DNA of 64,000 nucleotides from Leptolyngbya sp. PCC 7375 (GTDB taxonomy: Bacteria > Cyanobacteriota > Cyanobacteriia > Phormidesmidales > Phormidesmidaceae), in assembly GCF_000316115.1 (NCBI RefSeq), contig NZ_JH993797.1:2900486-2964485 (forward strand), read 5' to 3'. Positions within the stretch are counted from its first letter, which is position 1, and the number at the start of each line of letters is the position of its first letter. The translations under genes and the position numbers were made by a program. Positions 26,600 to 35,869 of this stretch are shown here, one piece after another. The notes beneath the pieces were generated by a model, which worked only from the letters and a program-made list of their open reading frames with translations, had not been told where the DNA came from and ran no database searches.

Positions 26600-26812
26600 C
26601 TAATGCTCACACTGTTGAAATGACTCAATGTTGGCCAACCGAAAGCCCATCTGACATTGATACTGAGGCAGTGGTGTAGCAGACTCCAATTGTCTGGCAC
26701 AGCCCAGCGTCCCATCATTAAAACGAGGTTGACCGCTCTGATTTGCCATTAAGCAACTGGCACATACAGATGCTGACGGAATCACCTGGTTGTCTAGCAG
26801 AATTACCAACAT
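26600..26812 (-). CDS. Small cysteine-containing protein
   Basis: This 70-residue protein starts MLVILLDNQVIPSASVCASC. It carries five cysteines, in CASC, LGCARQ, QYQCQMGFRLANIE and near the end. The spacing resembles small cyanobacterial conserved proteins I have seen without assigned function. The ATG at 26812 is preferred over an upstream TTG because the segment before it has no matching residues and GGTGGGGTG precedes the ATG. It lies between the helicase and the Tic20-like gene on the same strand. A metal- or cluster-binding role is only a guess. Confidence 0.55.
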   Translation of the reverse strand: MLVILLDNQVIPSASVCASCLMANQSGQPRFNDGTLGCARQLESATPLPQYQCQMGFRLANIESFQQCEH

Positions 26813-26915
26813 GGTATGACACCCCACCAAGAACAGGCTTTAAGCCTATCTTAAGCGAGGCATCAATGTATTGGGCATAACTTTATCCAGTTTTTACTGA
26901 TCTGGTAAAGTCTTT

Positions 26916-28310
26916 TTACGATGCAGGCGTCTCAATTCGACGACGACGATGACGACGATGACGATGACGGCGAGGTTCTTCTTCAGCTAGGTATTGTTCC
27001 TTATCACCCCGCATCCAAACAGGGCGAGTCTGGTCATAGGCCATTTGCAAGGCCGCTGCTGCCACTGTGTGAGGATCGTAATCTTCAGTGAGTTGCGAGA
27101 CAATGGGTAAGAAGGAAGCCAGCCGCTCACTGGTAACAGCCTCTTTAACTTGAGTCTGTAGTTTTTCCAGGGAGCGAGCAGCAATTTCTGCCCGAGTTGG
27201 CACCTTACAAAAAGCTAGCTCCTGCTTCAGATGGCGCTCAATTTGCCGCAACTGATACTTCTCTAAAGGATGCACAATGGAGACAGCTCGCCCTTCTTGC
27301 CCAGCACGCCCAGTCCGGCCAATGCGATGAACATAGCTGTCTTGATTATCAGGTAGCTCATAGTTGATTACATGGGTCAGGTTATCTACATGAATACCTC
27401 GAGCAGCAATGTCAGTAGCCACTACCCAACGTACCTGGCCCTGCTTAAAGCGTAGAAGCAGCCTCTCCCGCTGAGCCTGGTTAAGGTCACCATGGTATTC
27501 ATCCACACTATGACCTGCAAACTGTAATTGACGAGTCAGTTCAGCTGCTGTGCGTCGTGTCCGCACAAAAATAATCGCTGACTCTGGATCTTCCATTTCT
27601 AAAATTGGCATCAGAGCCCGTGGCTTACTCCAACCAGGGGGAACTACATAGGCGAGCTGAGTAATGCGCTTAGGTGCAGTGTTTTGAGACTTAACCGTCA
27701 CCGTCACCGGCGACTTCAAGAACTTAGCCGCCAACTCACGAATTGCCGGTTCCATAGTAGCGGAGAAAAAGGCAGTCTGTCTCTCTGCTGGAGCATGACT
27801 CAGGATGTTTTCTACATCCTGAATAAAGCCCATGTTGAGCATTTCATCAGCCTCGTCTAACACTAGCCAACTCAGTTGCTCAAAACTTAGAGCTCCACGG
27901 CTGAGCAAATCGAGCACGCGTCCTGGCGTACCAACAACCATGTGAACACCACGACGAAGCTGACTAAGCTGGCGTTCGATAGACTGCCCACCATAGACGG
28001 GTAATACCCGTAGCTGAGAGTTGTATTTGAGACCTTGCACTGCCTGGCAAACCTGCATAGCAAGTTCACGAGTTGGAGTGAGCACCAATGCTTGCACAGA
28101 ACGCTTGTTAATGTTGACCTGTTCCAAGATCGGCAAGGAAAAGGCAGCTGTTTTGCCAGTGCCTGTTTGGGCTAGGCCCACTACATCATGCCCAGCAAGC
28201 ATGTGTGGAATAGCTTGAGCCTGGATGGGTGTGGGCTCCTTAAAGCCAAGTTCATCCAAATGTTGCGCTTGGGGTTCAGATAACCCGAGGTCAGCAAAAG
28301 ACAATGTCAT
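26916..28310 (-). CDS. crhR: DEAD-box RNA helicase, CrhR-like
   Basis: The 464-residue protein has the complete DEAD-box set. The Q motif is FKEPTPIQAQAIP, motif I AQTGTGKT, Ia PTRELAMQV, motif II DEAD and motif III SAT. The C-terminal RecA domain follows with FVRTRRTAAELTRQL, TDIAARGIHV and HRIGRTGRAG. The tail is very basic (RRHRHRRHRRRR) and could bind RNA. It lies 38 nt after rimO on the same strand. In Synechocystis the cold- and redox-responsive helicase crhR is in the same dicistronic operon with rimO, so the symbol rests on sequence plus order. Confidence 0.88.
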   Translation of the reverse strand: MTLSFADLGLSEPQAQHLDELGFKEPTPIQAQAIPHMLAGHDVVGLAQTGTGKTAAFSLPILEQVNINKRSVQALVLTPTRELAMQVCQAVQGLKYNSQLRVLPVYGGQSIERQLSQLRRGVHMVVGTPGRVLDLLSRGALSFEQLSWLVLDEADEMLNMGFIQDVENILSHAPAERQTAFFSATMEPAIRELAAKFLKSPVTVTVKSQNTAPKRITQLAYVVPPGWSKPRALMPILEMEDPESAIIFVRTRRTAAELTRQLQFAGHSVDEYHGDLNQAQRERLLLRFKQGQVRWVVATDIAARGIHVDNLTHVINYELPDNQDSYVHRIGRTGRAGQEGRAVSIVHPLEKYQLRQIERHLKQELAFCKVPTRAEIAARSLEKLQTQVKEAVTSERLASFLPIVSQLTEDYDPHTVAAAALQMAYDQTRPVWMRGDKEQYLAEEEPRRHRHRRHRRRRIETPAS

Positions 28311-28348
28311 TTAGACTCCTTTGAGGTCATTGAGTGCAGGCGGGAATT

Positions 28349-29710
28349 TCAAAGAGAAACACTTACGGGCGCTTGGACCGCAACCGAGGCATCGTCAGAT
28401 AGGACTGTACCGAACAAGTCATAGGTATCAGCCCCGTGAATTTGCACAGGTACTATCTGAGCTAGAGGCGGCGAACCTTGCACATACACAAGGCCATCAA
28501 CATCAGGAGCAAACCGAGCAGAACGGCCAATGCATTCACCTTGACTTGGGTTTTCTTGCTCGATTAAAACATCCACAACTTGACCAATCTGAGCTTGATT
28601 GCGCCTAAAAGAAATCTCTTGTTGAGCCAGCATTAGCTCTTCCCGCCGTTGATGCATAATTGCTGGATCAATTTGATTTGGTAATGTAGCTGCTGGAGTC
28701 CCCTCTTCAGCAGAAAAGGTAAATACACCGACATGGTCAAACTCATGACGCTGCACGAACGCTTTGAGATGTTCAAAGTGAGCATCTGTTTCACCGGGAA
28801 AACCAACGATGAACGTGGTGCGCAGCACCGCACCAGGCAAAGCAGTCTTTAAGTGCTGAATGATTTCATCATTCACACGCCCTTGCCATGGACGATTCAT
28901 AGCCCGCAGAATCTCGGGGTGAGAATGCTGTAGAGGTAAATCTAGGTAAGGTAAAACATTGGGTGTATCTCGAATCGCGTTAAGCACTTCCTGGGTAAGG
29001 CCCGTGGGATAGGCATAATGCATACGAATCCACGGCACATCTACGTCCCCCAAAGCCCGCAACAGCTCTGCCAATTTGGGTTTGCCATAGAGATCAACAC
29101 CATAATTAGTGGTGATTTGGGAGATCAACACTAATTCTTGAACCCCTTCTGCGGCCAGCTGATGGGCCTCTGCCACAATTGATTCAATGGGGCGAGAACG
29201 TTGGTTGCCACGCAAGTGGGGAATAATGCAAAAGGCACAGCGATAGTCACAACCTTCCGCCACACGAACGTAGGCAACGCCTTCACTAGTTGTGCGATAA
29301 CGGGGCACTGTTTCATCTGCAATGTAGGTAGGCTCAGCAGAGACAGCCTTAACTCGCTCACCAGCTTCAGCCCGCTCAATCACATTAACAATGCGGTGAT
29401 AGTCCCCAGTCCCAACCAGCGCAACGGCTTCTGGAATTTCATCTAGCAGCTCTGACTGAAAATGTTGCGCTAAACAGCCCGTAATAACAATTTTTTTGTC
29501 AGCTTCAGCTAACTCTACTAGCGTTCTAACCGACTCTTGCCTTGCAGCTTCGATGAAGCTGCAAGTATTAACAATGACATAGTCAGCAAGTTCTTCATTG
29601 GCGTCAACCTGATAACCGGCCTTAACCAGAAGGCCTAACATGTGCTCGCTGTCGACGCGATTTTTCTCACAACCTAGGTGAGTAATAGCAACGGTTGGTT
29701 TACGAACCAT
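28349..29710 (-). CDS. rimO: Ribosomal protein uS12 methylthiotransferase RimO
   Basis: RimO adds a methylthio group to an aspartate of ribosomal protein uS12 using two 4Fe-4S clusters and radical SAM chemistry. The 453-residue protein has the N-terminal cluster cysteines C14, C50 and C79. The radical SAM triad is C154-x3-C158-x2-C161 (GCDYRCAFC). RGNQRSRP follows, typical of this family, and a TRAM-like C-terminal region includes GQVVDVLIEQENP. It is upstream of crhR in a conserved two-gene operon. Confidence 0.94.
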   Translation of the reverse strand: MVRKPTVAITHLGCEKNRVDSEHMLGLLVKAGYQVDANEELADYVIVNTCSFIEAARQESVRTLVELAEADKKIVITGCLAQHFQSELLDEIPEAVALVGTGDYHRIVNVIERAEAGERVKAVSAEPTYIADETVPRYRTTSEGVAYVRVAEGCDYRCAFCIIPHLRGNQRSRPIESIVAEAHQLAAEGVQELVLISQITTNYGVDLYGKPKLAELLRALGDVDVPWIRMHYAYPTGLTQEVLNAIRDTPNVLPYLDLPLQHSHPEILRAMNRPWQGRVNDEIIQHLKTALPGAVLRTTFIVGFPGETDAHFEHLKAFVQRHEFDHVGVFTFSAEEGTPAATLPNQIDPAIMHQRREELMLAQQEISFRRNQAQIGQVVDVLIEQENPSQGECIGRSARFAPDVDGLVYVQGSPPLAQIVPVQIHGADTYDLFGTVLSDDASVAVQAPVSVSL

Positions 29711-30016
29711 AAATTCTTTTATACAAAAAAAACAGAATGCTGGTCTCCAAGCAGGCGTTGCGATCGCACGGATGACTCAGCACCCTACCCTATCACTGAG
29801 CTGTTGAACGGGTAGCGATTGTTTTTGCCCGGTTGAGGAAATTATAACATAACTATACAATTCTGTGGGTCTTACCTGAAAAGGGTTGATTTACCGGGGA
29901 AAGCAGCTTGTGTTATGTCTGGATGCAATGGCCAATACGTCTGGGTGAGAACGGCTGCAATCATCATTTTTGGTAAATAATCTCTATCCATGCAATAACT
30001 AAAACTTTTGAGATCT
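29711..30016. other. Divergent promoter region rimO/btpA
   Basis: About 300 bp with one HIP1 octamer near 29759 and no gene. It should carry the rimO-crhR promoter on one strand and the btpA promoter on the other. No box can be assigned with certainty. Confidence 0.4.
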
Positions 30017-30829
30017 GTGGAGTTACAAACACTTTTTAAGACGTCAACACCAGTGATCGGGGTCGTTCATTTGCTGCCTTTACCCGCATCGGCTCGCTGG
30101 CAAGGCTCATTACAGGCCGTCGTAGACCGTGCTGTCCAGGAAGCTGTTGCTCTGGCCTCCGGTGGTGCCAACGGCATTATTATAGAAAATTTTTTTGATG
30201 CACCATTTACAAAAGGATCGGTAGATCCTGCTGTGGTCAGTGCCATGACCATTGTAGTCAGCCGTATACAACAGCTAGTAACGCTTCCCCTGGGTATTAA
30301 CGTATTGCGGAACGATGCCCAGAGCGGTTTGGCCATTGCTGCCTGTACTGGCGCTGCGTTTATCCGGGTTAATGTGTTAACTGGAGTAATGGCCACGGAT
30401 CAGGGTTTGATCGAGGGAGATGCTCATCGACTCATGCGTTATCGCCGAGAATTAGGTAGTGATATTAAGGTCTTTGCTGACGTACTAGTTAAGCATGCTA
30501 CCCCTGTAGGCACCATCAGTCCGGACACAGCTATGGCCAATGCAGTCGCTGATACTATCCATCGGGGCTTGGCAGATGCTGTGATTGTTTCTGGTGGTGC
30601 CACAGGCCACCCACCCACCCATCAGGATCTAGCAACGGCGAAAGCAGCTGCGGGCAACATCCCTGTTTTAATCGGCAGTGGTGCCACCGTGGACAATATT
30701 CCTAAATTGATGAAATCGTCAGATGGTGTAATTGTTTCTAGTTCTTTAAAACGATGGGGGCACATTGAACAACCTGTGGATCCTAATCGTGTAAGCCAAT
30801 TTGTGGATGCCATATCGTCATCCCTGTAG
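30017..30829 (+). CDS. btpA: BtpA family photosystem I biogenesis protein
   Basis: BtpA is a thylakoid-associated extrinsic protein needed to stabilise photosystem I core proteins in Synechocystis. The TIM-barrel-like 270-residue product has the hallmark TPVIGVVHLLPLPASARW near the N-terminus. Other blocks are ALASGGANGIIIENFFDAPF, LPLGINVLRND, FIRVNVLTG, FADVLVKHATPVG and VSGGATGHPP. The GTG at 30017 gives MELQTLFKTSTP, which fits the family start better than TTG three codons upstream. It is divergent from rimO. Confidence 0.9.
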   Translation: MELQTLFKTSTPVIGVVHLLPLPASARWQGSLQAVVDRAVQEAVALASGGANGIIIENFFDAPFTKGSVDPAVVSAMTIVVSRIQQLVTLPLGINVLRNDAQSGLAIAACTGAAFIRVNVLTGVMATDQGLIEGDAHRLMRYRRELGSDIKVFADVLVKHATPVGTISPDTAMANAVADTIHRGLADAVIVSGGATGHPPTHQDLATAKAAAGNIPVLIGSGATVDNIPKLMKSSDGVIVSSSLKRWGHIEQPVDPNRVSQFVDAISSSL

Positions 30830-30955
30830 GGATGATTCTGGAATATCTCTACCGAAGGCCCTGTTTTTTGTCTAAGATGCAGTCGGGGGCGCAGCCTGTC
30901 TACTGGGGTACCCTGCTTTTGTTGATCTTGATGAGCTTAGAGTTATCTGTAAACT

Positions 30956-31876
30956 ATGGGACGTCGCCGTAAAGAAACTCGTGGGATTTATCGTTGGTCG
31001 CGCCCAGCTATTGGTGCGATCGCAACCGTTGGAGCCCTAGGCACAGGTTACCTAACGGTGATCAAGCTAATGGGTAACGATGCTGCCTGCCCTGTAAAGG
31101 GCTGTGACCAAGTACTGAATAGTGCCTACGCAGACGTTTTTGGTATTCCGCTAACGTTGTTTGGCTGCCTCGCCTATCTATCGATGGTGGCTTTGTCCCT
31201 AGGGCCACTGTTATTGAACAAAGAGAAGATTAAGCAGCGTCAAAAGCTAGAAGATATAACCTGGCCGCTCTTGTTTATCGGAGCTACAGGCATGATGGTC
31301 TTCAGTGGATACCTAATGTATCTACTGGCTACCGAACTCAAGGCCGCTTGTCTCTACTGTATAGCCTCCGCCACATTTACATTCTTAATGTTTTTGCTGA
31401 CGCTCTTAGGTCGCCAATGGGAAGACCAGGGAGCTCTTGTTTTTCGTGGCGTGGTGATGGGAATGGTCACCCTGGTGGCTACTATTGGGATGTATTCCAT
31501 CAGTATTAATGGGCCAGCGGCGACCGCTAGCAGTGTAGGTAACAGTGGTCCTGCCGTTACCAATACATCTGGGCCTGCCGAAGTTGCCCTAGCTAAGCAT
31601 TTAAAGGAGGTAGGGGCAAAAATGTACGGTGCCTACTGGTGTCCCCACTGTTTTGATCAAAAACAGCTCTTCGGGCAAGAAGCCAAGAAATATATGCCCT
31701 ACATTGAATGTGCTGAGGATGGTGCTGACGCCCAGACAGCCCTATGCCGATCTGTACCTGAAGTTACCGGTTTTCCCACATGGGAGGTCAACGGGCAATT
31801 TTTACCCGGTACTCAAACCTTGACAACCCTAGCTGAAGCATCCGGCTATCGAGGTCCGACAGACTTCAAGAATTAA
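30956..31876 (+). CDS. Vitamin K epoxide reductase domain fused to thioredoxin-like domain
   Basis: Bacterial VKOR re-oxidises a disulfide-forming partner with quinone. Cyanobacterial and plant forms are fused to a thioredoxin-like domain and support disulfide formation in the lumen. The 306-residue protein has about five membrane segments. Loop cysteines are C45 and C50 (CPVKGC) and the catalytic CxxC is C132-C135 (CLYC) in the fourth helix. The thioredoxin-like domain has C229-C232 (YWCPHC) with the fold's cis-proline region GFPTWEVNG. It converges with the phosphatase gene over the palindromic repeat. In plants the homologue (LTO1) is linked to PSII assembly. Confidence 0.9.
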   Translation: MGRRRKETRGIYRWSRPAIGAIATVGALGTGYLTVIKLMGNDAACPVKGCDQVLNSAYADVFGIPLTLFGCLAYLSMVALSLGPLLLNKEKIKQRQKLEDITWPLLFIGATGMMVFSGYLMYLLATELKAACLYCIASATFTFLMFLLTLLGRQWEDQGALVFRGVVMGMVTLVATIGMYSISINGPAATASSVGNSGPAVTNTSGPAEVALAKHLKEVGAKMYGAYWCPHCFDQKQLFGQEAKKYMPYIECAEDGADAQTALCRSVPEVTGFPTWEVNGQFLPGTQTLTTLAEASGYRGPTDFKN

Positions 31877-31888
31877 ACCCTTCACAAG

Positions 31889-31934
31889 GTTAGAAACGTA
31901 GGGGCGTTCCATGGAACGCCCCTACGTTTCTAAC
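31889..31934. repeat. 46-bp perfect palindrome, GTTCCATGGAAC family, copy 2
   Basis: The two 23-base halves are exactly complementary, centred between 31911 and 31912. The core is the same 28-bp unit as the copies at 8484 and 54972. Outer arms GTTAGAAAC...GTTTCTAAC are unique to this copy. It lies between convergent genes and includes the stop codon of the PP2C gene (31930-31932). It can serve as a bidirectional terminator or as a protein-binding site. Confidence 0.9.
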
Positions 31935-33144
31935 TAAAATTAATTTCTAGTAGCGATAAATCGTCTGAGAGATCTTGCCCAACATCAATACTGGGCATAA
32001 TGGCATGGCTAATTAGCTGATCAAGCTGCCCCGGTCGCGGGCATTTAACAATGTGATCAATAAAACTGTCTAAACCCAGAATTTCTCCGGTTTCAGCCAA
32101 GGATGTTTCAGGTACTTCATAGACGCCATCACTGAAAATATAGAGATAGCTGTTGTCTGGAATCGAACAACGTTTCCAGGTGTAGGTGGTACCGGGCATC
32201 ATGCCAATGGGCATACCAGGGGTACGCAGACGCATTGTTTCAGCCATGGGAGCGCCACCACCATTACTATTCGCAGTTACATCAGTTGTAGGAGGGGGCG
32301 GAGACAGAAGCACGGCTGGAGGATGCCCCGCACTGGCATACATCAGCTGGCGATTAACGCGGTTATAGACGCCGTACCAAATGGTAAAGTACTTTTCATT
32401 TTGAGCCGTCATCTGAAACATGTTGTTCAAACTTTCAAGCACCTTGTCAGGGCGGTAGAAGTTAGTGCCTGGCAAAGATTGCGATCGCAACACATTCAGC
32501 ACAGAGGTAGACAATAAAGCTGCCCCTAAACCATGGCCTGATACATCCAGCAGATATATCACCAGATAGTCAGGATCTAGCCAATAGAAATCAAAACAAT
32601 CGCCCCCAAGCTGTTGCGATGGCAAAAAGCGAGTTTGAATCTTGACCGGAGGTTGATCCGTATCCCTGGGCAAAAGCGACTGCACATAGGAAGCAGCTTC
32701 CGCCAGCTCATTCTCTAAATACTGCTTTTGCTCTTTCAAATCGCGAGTAAGCTGACACAATCGCATACCAGACTTAACTCGGGCCTTAAGCTCAGCCATG
32801 TCGATGGGCTTCATTAACAGGTCGTCTGCCCCTGCTTCTAGAGCCTCGACTCGACTGGCCGTCTCGGCATGGGCCGTAATCAGCAAAAACGAGCTCATGG
32901 ATAAATCTGGATGCTCTTTCAAGCGACGGCAAATTTCCAAACCGTCGATGGATCCAGGTAAGCGCCAATCGCATAAAATTACCGGTGGCGTGATCACCAA
33001 GGCTTGCTCTAAGCCATCGGCAGCGGTTTCTGCAATAGCAACGCGATACCCCTGGCTTTGCAGCATACGCTGAAGGATACGTCGAATGATCGGATCGTCA
33101 TCGATCACCAAAATATCTGCAATAGAATTAGCAGCCTTAACCAT
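31930..33144 (-). CDS. Response regulator fused to PP2C (SpoIIE-type) phosphatase
   Basis: This 404-residue protein has an N-terminal receiver domain with D59 (ILCDWRLPG) as phosphoacceptor, plus acidic D15-D17 and K112-region lysine (LLMKPID). A coiled coil (LKEQKQYLENELAEAASYVQ) leads to a C-terminal PP2C-like phosphatase domain. That domain has LGGDCFDFYWLD, LLDVSGHGLGAALLS and YASAGHPPAV. The final metal motif is FSDGVYE. RsbU-like proteins of this design dephosphorylate anti-sigma antagonists. The partner kinase and substrate are not in the window. The phosphatase C-terminus overlaps the palindrome at its stop. Confidence 0.9.
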   Translation of the reverse strand: MVKAANSIADILVIDDDPIIRRILQRMLQSQGYRVAIAETAADGLEQALVITPPVILCDWRLPGSIDGLEICRRLKEHPDLSMSSFLLITAHAETASRVEALEAGADDLLMKPIDMAELKARVKSGMRLCQLTRDLKEQKQYLENELAEAASYVQSLLPRDTDQPPVKIQTRFLPSQQLGGDCFDFYWLDPDYLVIYLLDVSGHGLGAALLSTSVLNVLRSQSLPGTNFYRPDKVLESLNNMFQMTAQNEKYFTIWYGVYNRVNRQLMYASAGHPPAVLLSPPPPTTDVTANSNGGGAPMAETMRLRTPGMPIGMMPGTTYTWKRCSIPDNSYLYIFSDGVYEVPETSLAETGEILGLDSFIDHIVKCPRPGQLDQLISHAIMPSIDVGQDLSDDLSLLEINFS

Positions 33145-33752
33145 TACACCGATACGACGCAGAGGTTTGTTTCATAGTGCCATGTCCCTAGTCCCATACT
33201 GGCATTCCCCCATGGGCTATTAGTTCTACTACTCATGGCATTGAAGTCCTACCAAAGTCATTAACTAGCATCTAGCAATCGAATGATATTAAAGGTTAAA
33301 AACTCTCTGATTAAATAAGAAACGTTGGTTTCAGCTAGAGTGTACCCTTCTCATTCAGACATATGAAGGCGATTGGCCAAATATGCACATTACAGCTTTC
33401 CAAAGGACATTGGTCAAAAACAGTAAAGCATCTATGATGATTTTCTGATCAAATAGCAACCTTAGCCATAAACCACAGCGTTGATGGCCTATTTTATCAG
33501 CCCACAGAAGATATGTGCGATTCAGCAATTGGCAGTGAAGATAGAAAAATCAATGTATTCGCTGTAGCTGTGACGTCTCAGGAGCAAAACTGTGCCCTCA
33601 TGCCAGGAAATCAACACAAAATTGGTAGGTATATGTCACTAATTTGGCAGTAACGAAGGTTCCTAAGTGAAAAATTATTGCAAGACTACCCTAGGGTTAA
33701 GGGTGATTTCTAAGCTGAAGAAGCGCCGCTAATATCTGCATGATTTTGCATA
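33145..33752. other. 608-bp intergenic region
   Basis: It lies between divergent PP2C and cupin genes. No convincing gene, tRNA or terminator was found. A 24-codon frame near 33363 has no support. It is moderately AT-rich and probably contains both promoters. Confidence 0.4.
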
Positions 33753-34214
33753 ATGGAAAGTACCTGTGATCTGCCTAACAGCTGCGTTTTACCCGTCCTC
33801 AAGTCCCCCAGCGATTATCAGGTATTTCGCATTAGTCCTGATGATAAAAACCGACTAGCACTTTTGGTAGATCCCACCCTGGGCCATGCCAAGTTAACCT
33901 GCTGTGTAGAAATTTTTGATGTGGGTGGCAGAACCCCTATCCATCGACACCAAGTGGCCGTAGAAATGTTTTATGTGATCAAAGGAGAAGGTCGAGTTGT
34001 TTGTGATGGTAAAAGTTCAACAATTAGAACTGGCGATAGTATCCTAGTACCATCTTACGGTGTTCATTTTGTTGAAAACACTGGTCCACAACGGCTCTAT
34101 CTACTCAGCGTCATGGTACCTAATGAGGACTTTGCAGAATTGATTCGTGATGGAATACCGGCAGAATTAGATGAAGAAGATATGGCTGTTTTAGGACGTA
34201 CCCATAGTATTTAA
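33753..34214 (+). CDS. Cupin domain protein
   Basis: This 153-residue protein carries one cupin fold. The two metal-binding motifs are visible: motif 1 has HRHQVAVEMFYVIKGEG (His-x-His and Glu), and motif 2 has PSYGVHFVENTG with the last histidine. Family-type function (binding a small ligand or acting as a dioxygenase or isomerase) cannot be picked from sequence. Its stop overlaps the start of the CocE-type hydrolase (TAATG), so the two are translationally coupled. The cupin may regulate or act in the same pathway as that hydrolase. Confidence 0.82.
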   Translation: MESTCDLPNSCVLPVLKSPSDYQVFRISPDDKNRLALLVDPTLGHAKLTCCVEIFDVGGRTPIHRHQVAVEMFYVIKGEGRVVCDGKSSTIRTGDSILVPSYGVHFVENTGPQRLYLLSVMVPNEDFAELIRDGIPAELDEEDMAVLGRTHSI

Positions 34215-35863
34215 TGCCGTCTGTTTTTCTGCCCGTCAAACCGAAGCAGATGCGTTCGCTACAGACTCGTGATGGTAAGCGTCTGGATGCAGATGTTTAT
34301 TATCCCGATGCCGAGGGTCCATGGCCTGTATTGCTGATGCGGCAGCCCTATGGTCGTGCGATCTCATCCACTGTCGTCTATGCTCACCCCACCTGGTATG
34401 CCGCTCAGGGGTACATTGTGGTGATTCAAGATGTACGTGGTCGTGGCACCTCTGAGGGGGACTTTCACCTGTTTGCCCATGAAGTTGAAGACGGCTACGA
34501 CACTATCCAGTGGGCCGGTCAGCTACCTGGCAGCAACGGACAGGTGGGCATGTATGGATTTTCCTACCAGGGCATGACCCAGCTCTATGCAGCTCAGGCT
34601 AAGCCCTCAGCTCTTAAGGCATTAGCTCCGGCCATGGTGGGTTATGACTTATACCAAGACTGGGCCTATGAAAATGGTGCTCTGCGGCTGCAGGCTGGGT
34701 TGGGTTGGGCTATCCAACTTGCAGCAGAAACCGCTCGTTTAAAAGGCGATGCAACCGTTTTCAATAGCCTACGGACAGCATTTCGAAATCTGCCGCTGAA
34801 TGGGCCTGTTACGGCTTACCCCGAAGTTCTGAAGCAACACGCACCAGATTCGTTTTGGCATGACTGGATTGCCCATCCCAAAAACGATGATTATTGGCAG
34901 ACGCTTAAACCTGATTTGACCGATGTAGATCTGCCAATGCTCCATGTGGGCGGTTGGTTTGATCCTTACTTGACTGGTGATCTCCGATTGTTTAAGGAAA
35001 TGGCATCGAAAAGTCGGTATCCTCAGCACTTTTGGGTAGGCCCCTGGAGCCATATTCCCTGGAGTCGAAAGGTGGGGGAGGTGGATTTTGGTTCTGAGGC
35101 GATGAATCCCATTGATCGGCTACAAATCCGTTGGTTTGATCATTGGCTCAAGGATAAGAAGGATATAGAGCTCATTGATAAACCGCCTATACATCTCTTT
35201 GAGATGGGCAGTAATCAATGGCGACTGTTTGAGCAGTGGCCGGGGGAATCTAGCCAAACCTATCGGTTGAAAAGCTCTGGTCTGGCTGCCATGCGTGAAG
35301 ATGATGGGGCACTGGTATTAGCAGGTTCGCAAGAATCAGCAGCAACCACAGTTGCCGATGTATTGGTCCATGACCCGTGGAGGCCTGTGCCCTCCTTGGG
35401 AGGACATACGAGCTTTCCATCAGGCTCTTTTGAGCGCAGTGCATTAGACGGTCGCAGCGATATTTTGACCTATACAACTGCTTTATTAGAAACAAACTTG
35501 GCTGTAGCAGGGAATGTGACGATCACACTAAATGTCCAGGCCGATGCTTCTAGCTATGACCTGTGTGCTGTGCTGTCAGTTGTTTACCCTGACTATCGGA
35601 TATTTAATCTGACTCAAGGCTATATGCGTATTAATGGGGAACAGGCTCAAGTAGTGTCTCTGCCTTTACAACCCACATGCTTTCGCTTGATGGCTGGCCA
35701 GGCCCTACGCCTAAGCCTCAGTGCAGCTTGCTTTCCAGCCTATACTGTTAACCCTGGGACACGGACGTATCCTCTAGATACTGCGCCAACCATGGAGCAG
35801 CAAATTATTACCCTAACGGTCTATCAGGATAGGGAGACGTTGCTGACTCTACCTATGGGCTAA
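34214..35863 (+). CDS. CocE/NonD family alpha/beta hydrolase
   Basis: This 549-residue protein resembles S15/CocE hydrolases (cocaine esterase, X-Pro dipeptidyl peptidase and glutaryl-acylase relatives). The nucleophile S117 lies in GFSYQG. VIQDVRGRGTSEGDF and the GGWFDPYLTGDLRLF block (with the acid residue) flank the cap domain. WVGPWSHIPW supplies the catalytic histidine. A C-terminal jelly-roll domain (residues 330-540) is present, as in CocE. No signal peptide is seen, so it is likely cytoplasmic. The substrate is unknown. Its start is coupled to the cupin gene. Confidence 0.88.
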   Translation: MPSVFLPVKPKQMRSLQTRDGKRLDADVYYPDAEGPWPVLLMRQPYGRAISSTVVYAHPTWYAAQGYIVVIQDVRGRGTSEGDFHLFAHEVEDGYDTIQWAGQLPGSNGQVGMYGFSYQGMTQLYAAQAKPSALKALAPAMVGYDLYQDWAYENGALRLQAGLGWAIQLAAETARLKGDATVFNSLRTAFRNLPLNGPVTAYPEVLKQHAPDSFWHDWIAHPKNDDYWQTLKPDLTDVDLPMLHVGGWFDPYLTGDLRLFKEMASKSRYPQHFWVGPWSHIPWSRKVGEVDFGSEAMNPIDRLQIRWFDHWLKDKKDIELIDKPPIHLFEMGSNQWRLFEQWPGESSQTYRLKSSGLAAMREDDGALVLAGSQESAATTVADVLVHDPWRPVPSLGGHTSFPSGSFERSALDGRSDILTYTTALLETNLAVAGNVTITLNVQADASSYDLCAVLSVVYPDYRIFNLTQGYMRINGEQAQVVSLPLQPTCFRLMAGQALRLSLSAACFPAYTVNPGTRTYPLDTAPTMEQQIITLTVYQDRETLLTLPMG

Positions 35864-35869
35864 TCACAA

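Noticed and set aside
33363..33440. 24-codon frame in the PP2C/cupin gap
   Set aside because: No ribosome site, no recognisable sequence and no overlap with a neighbouring gene.
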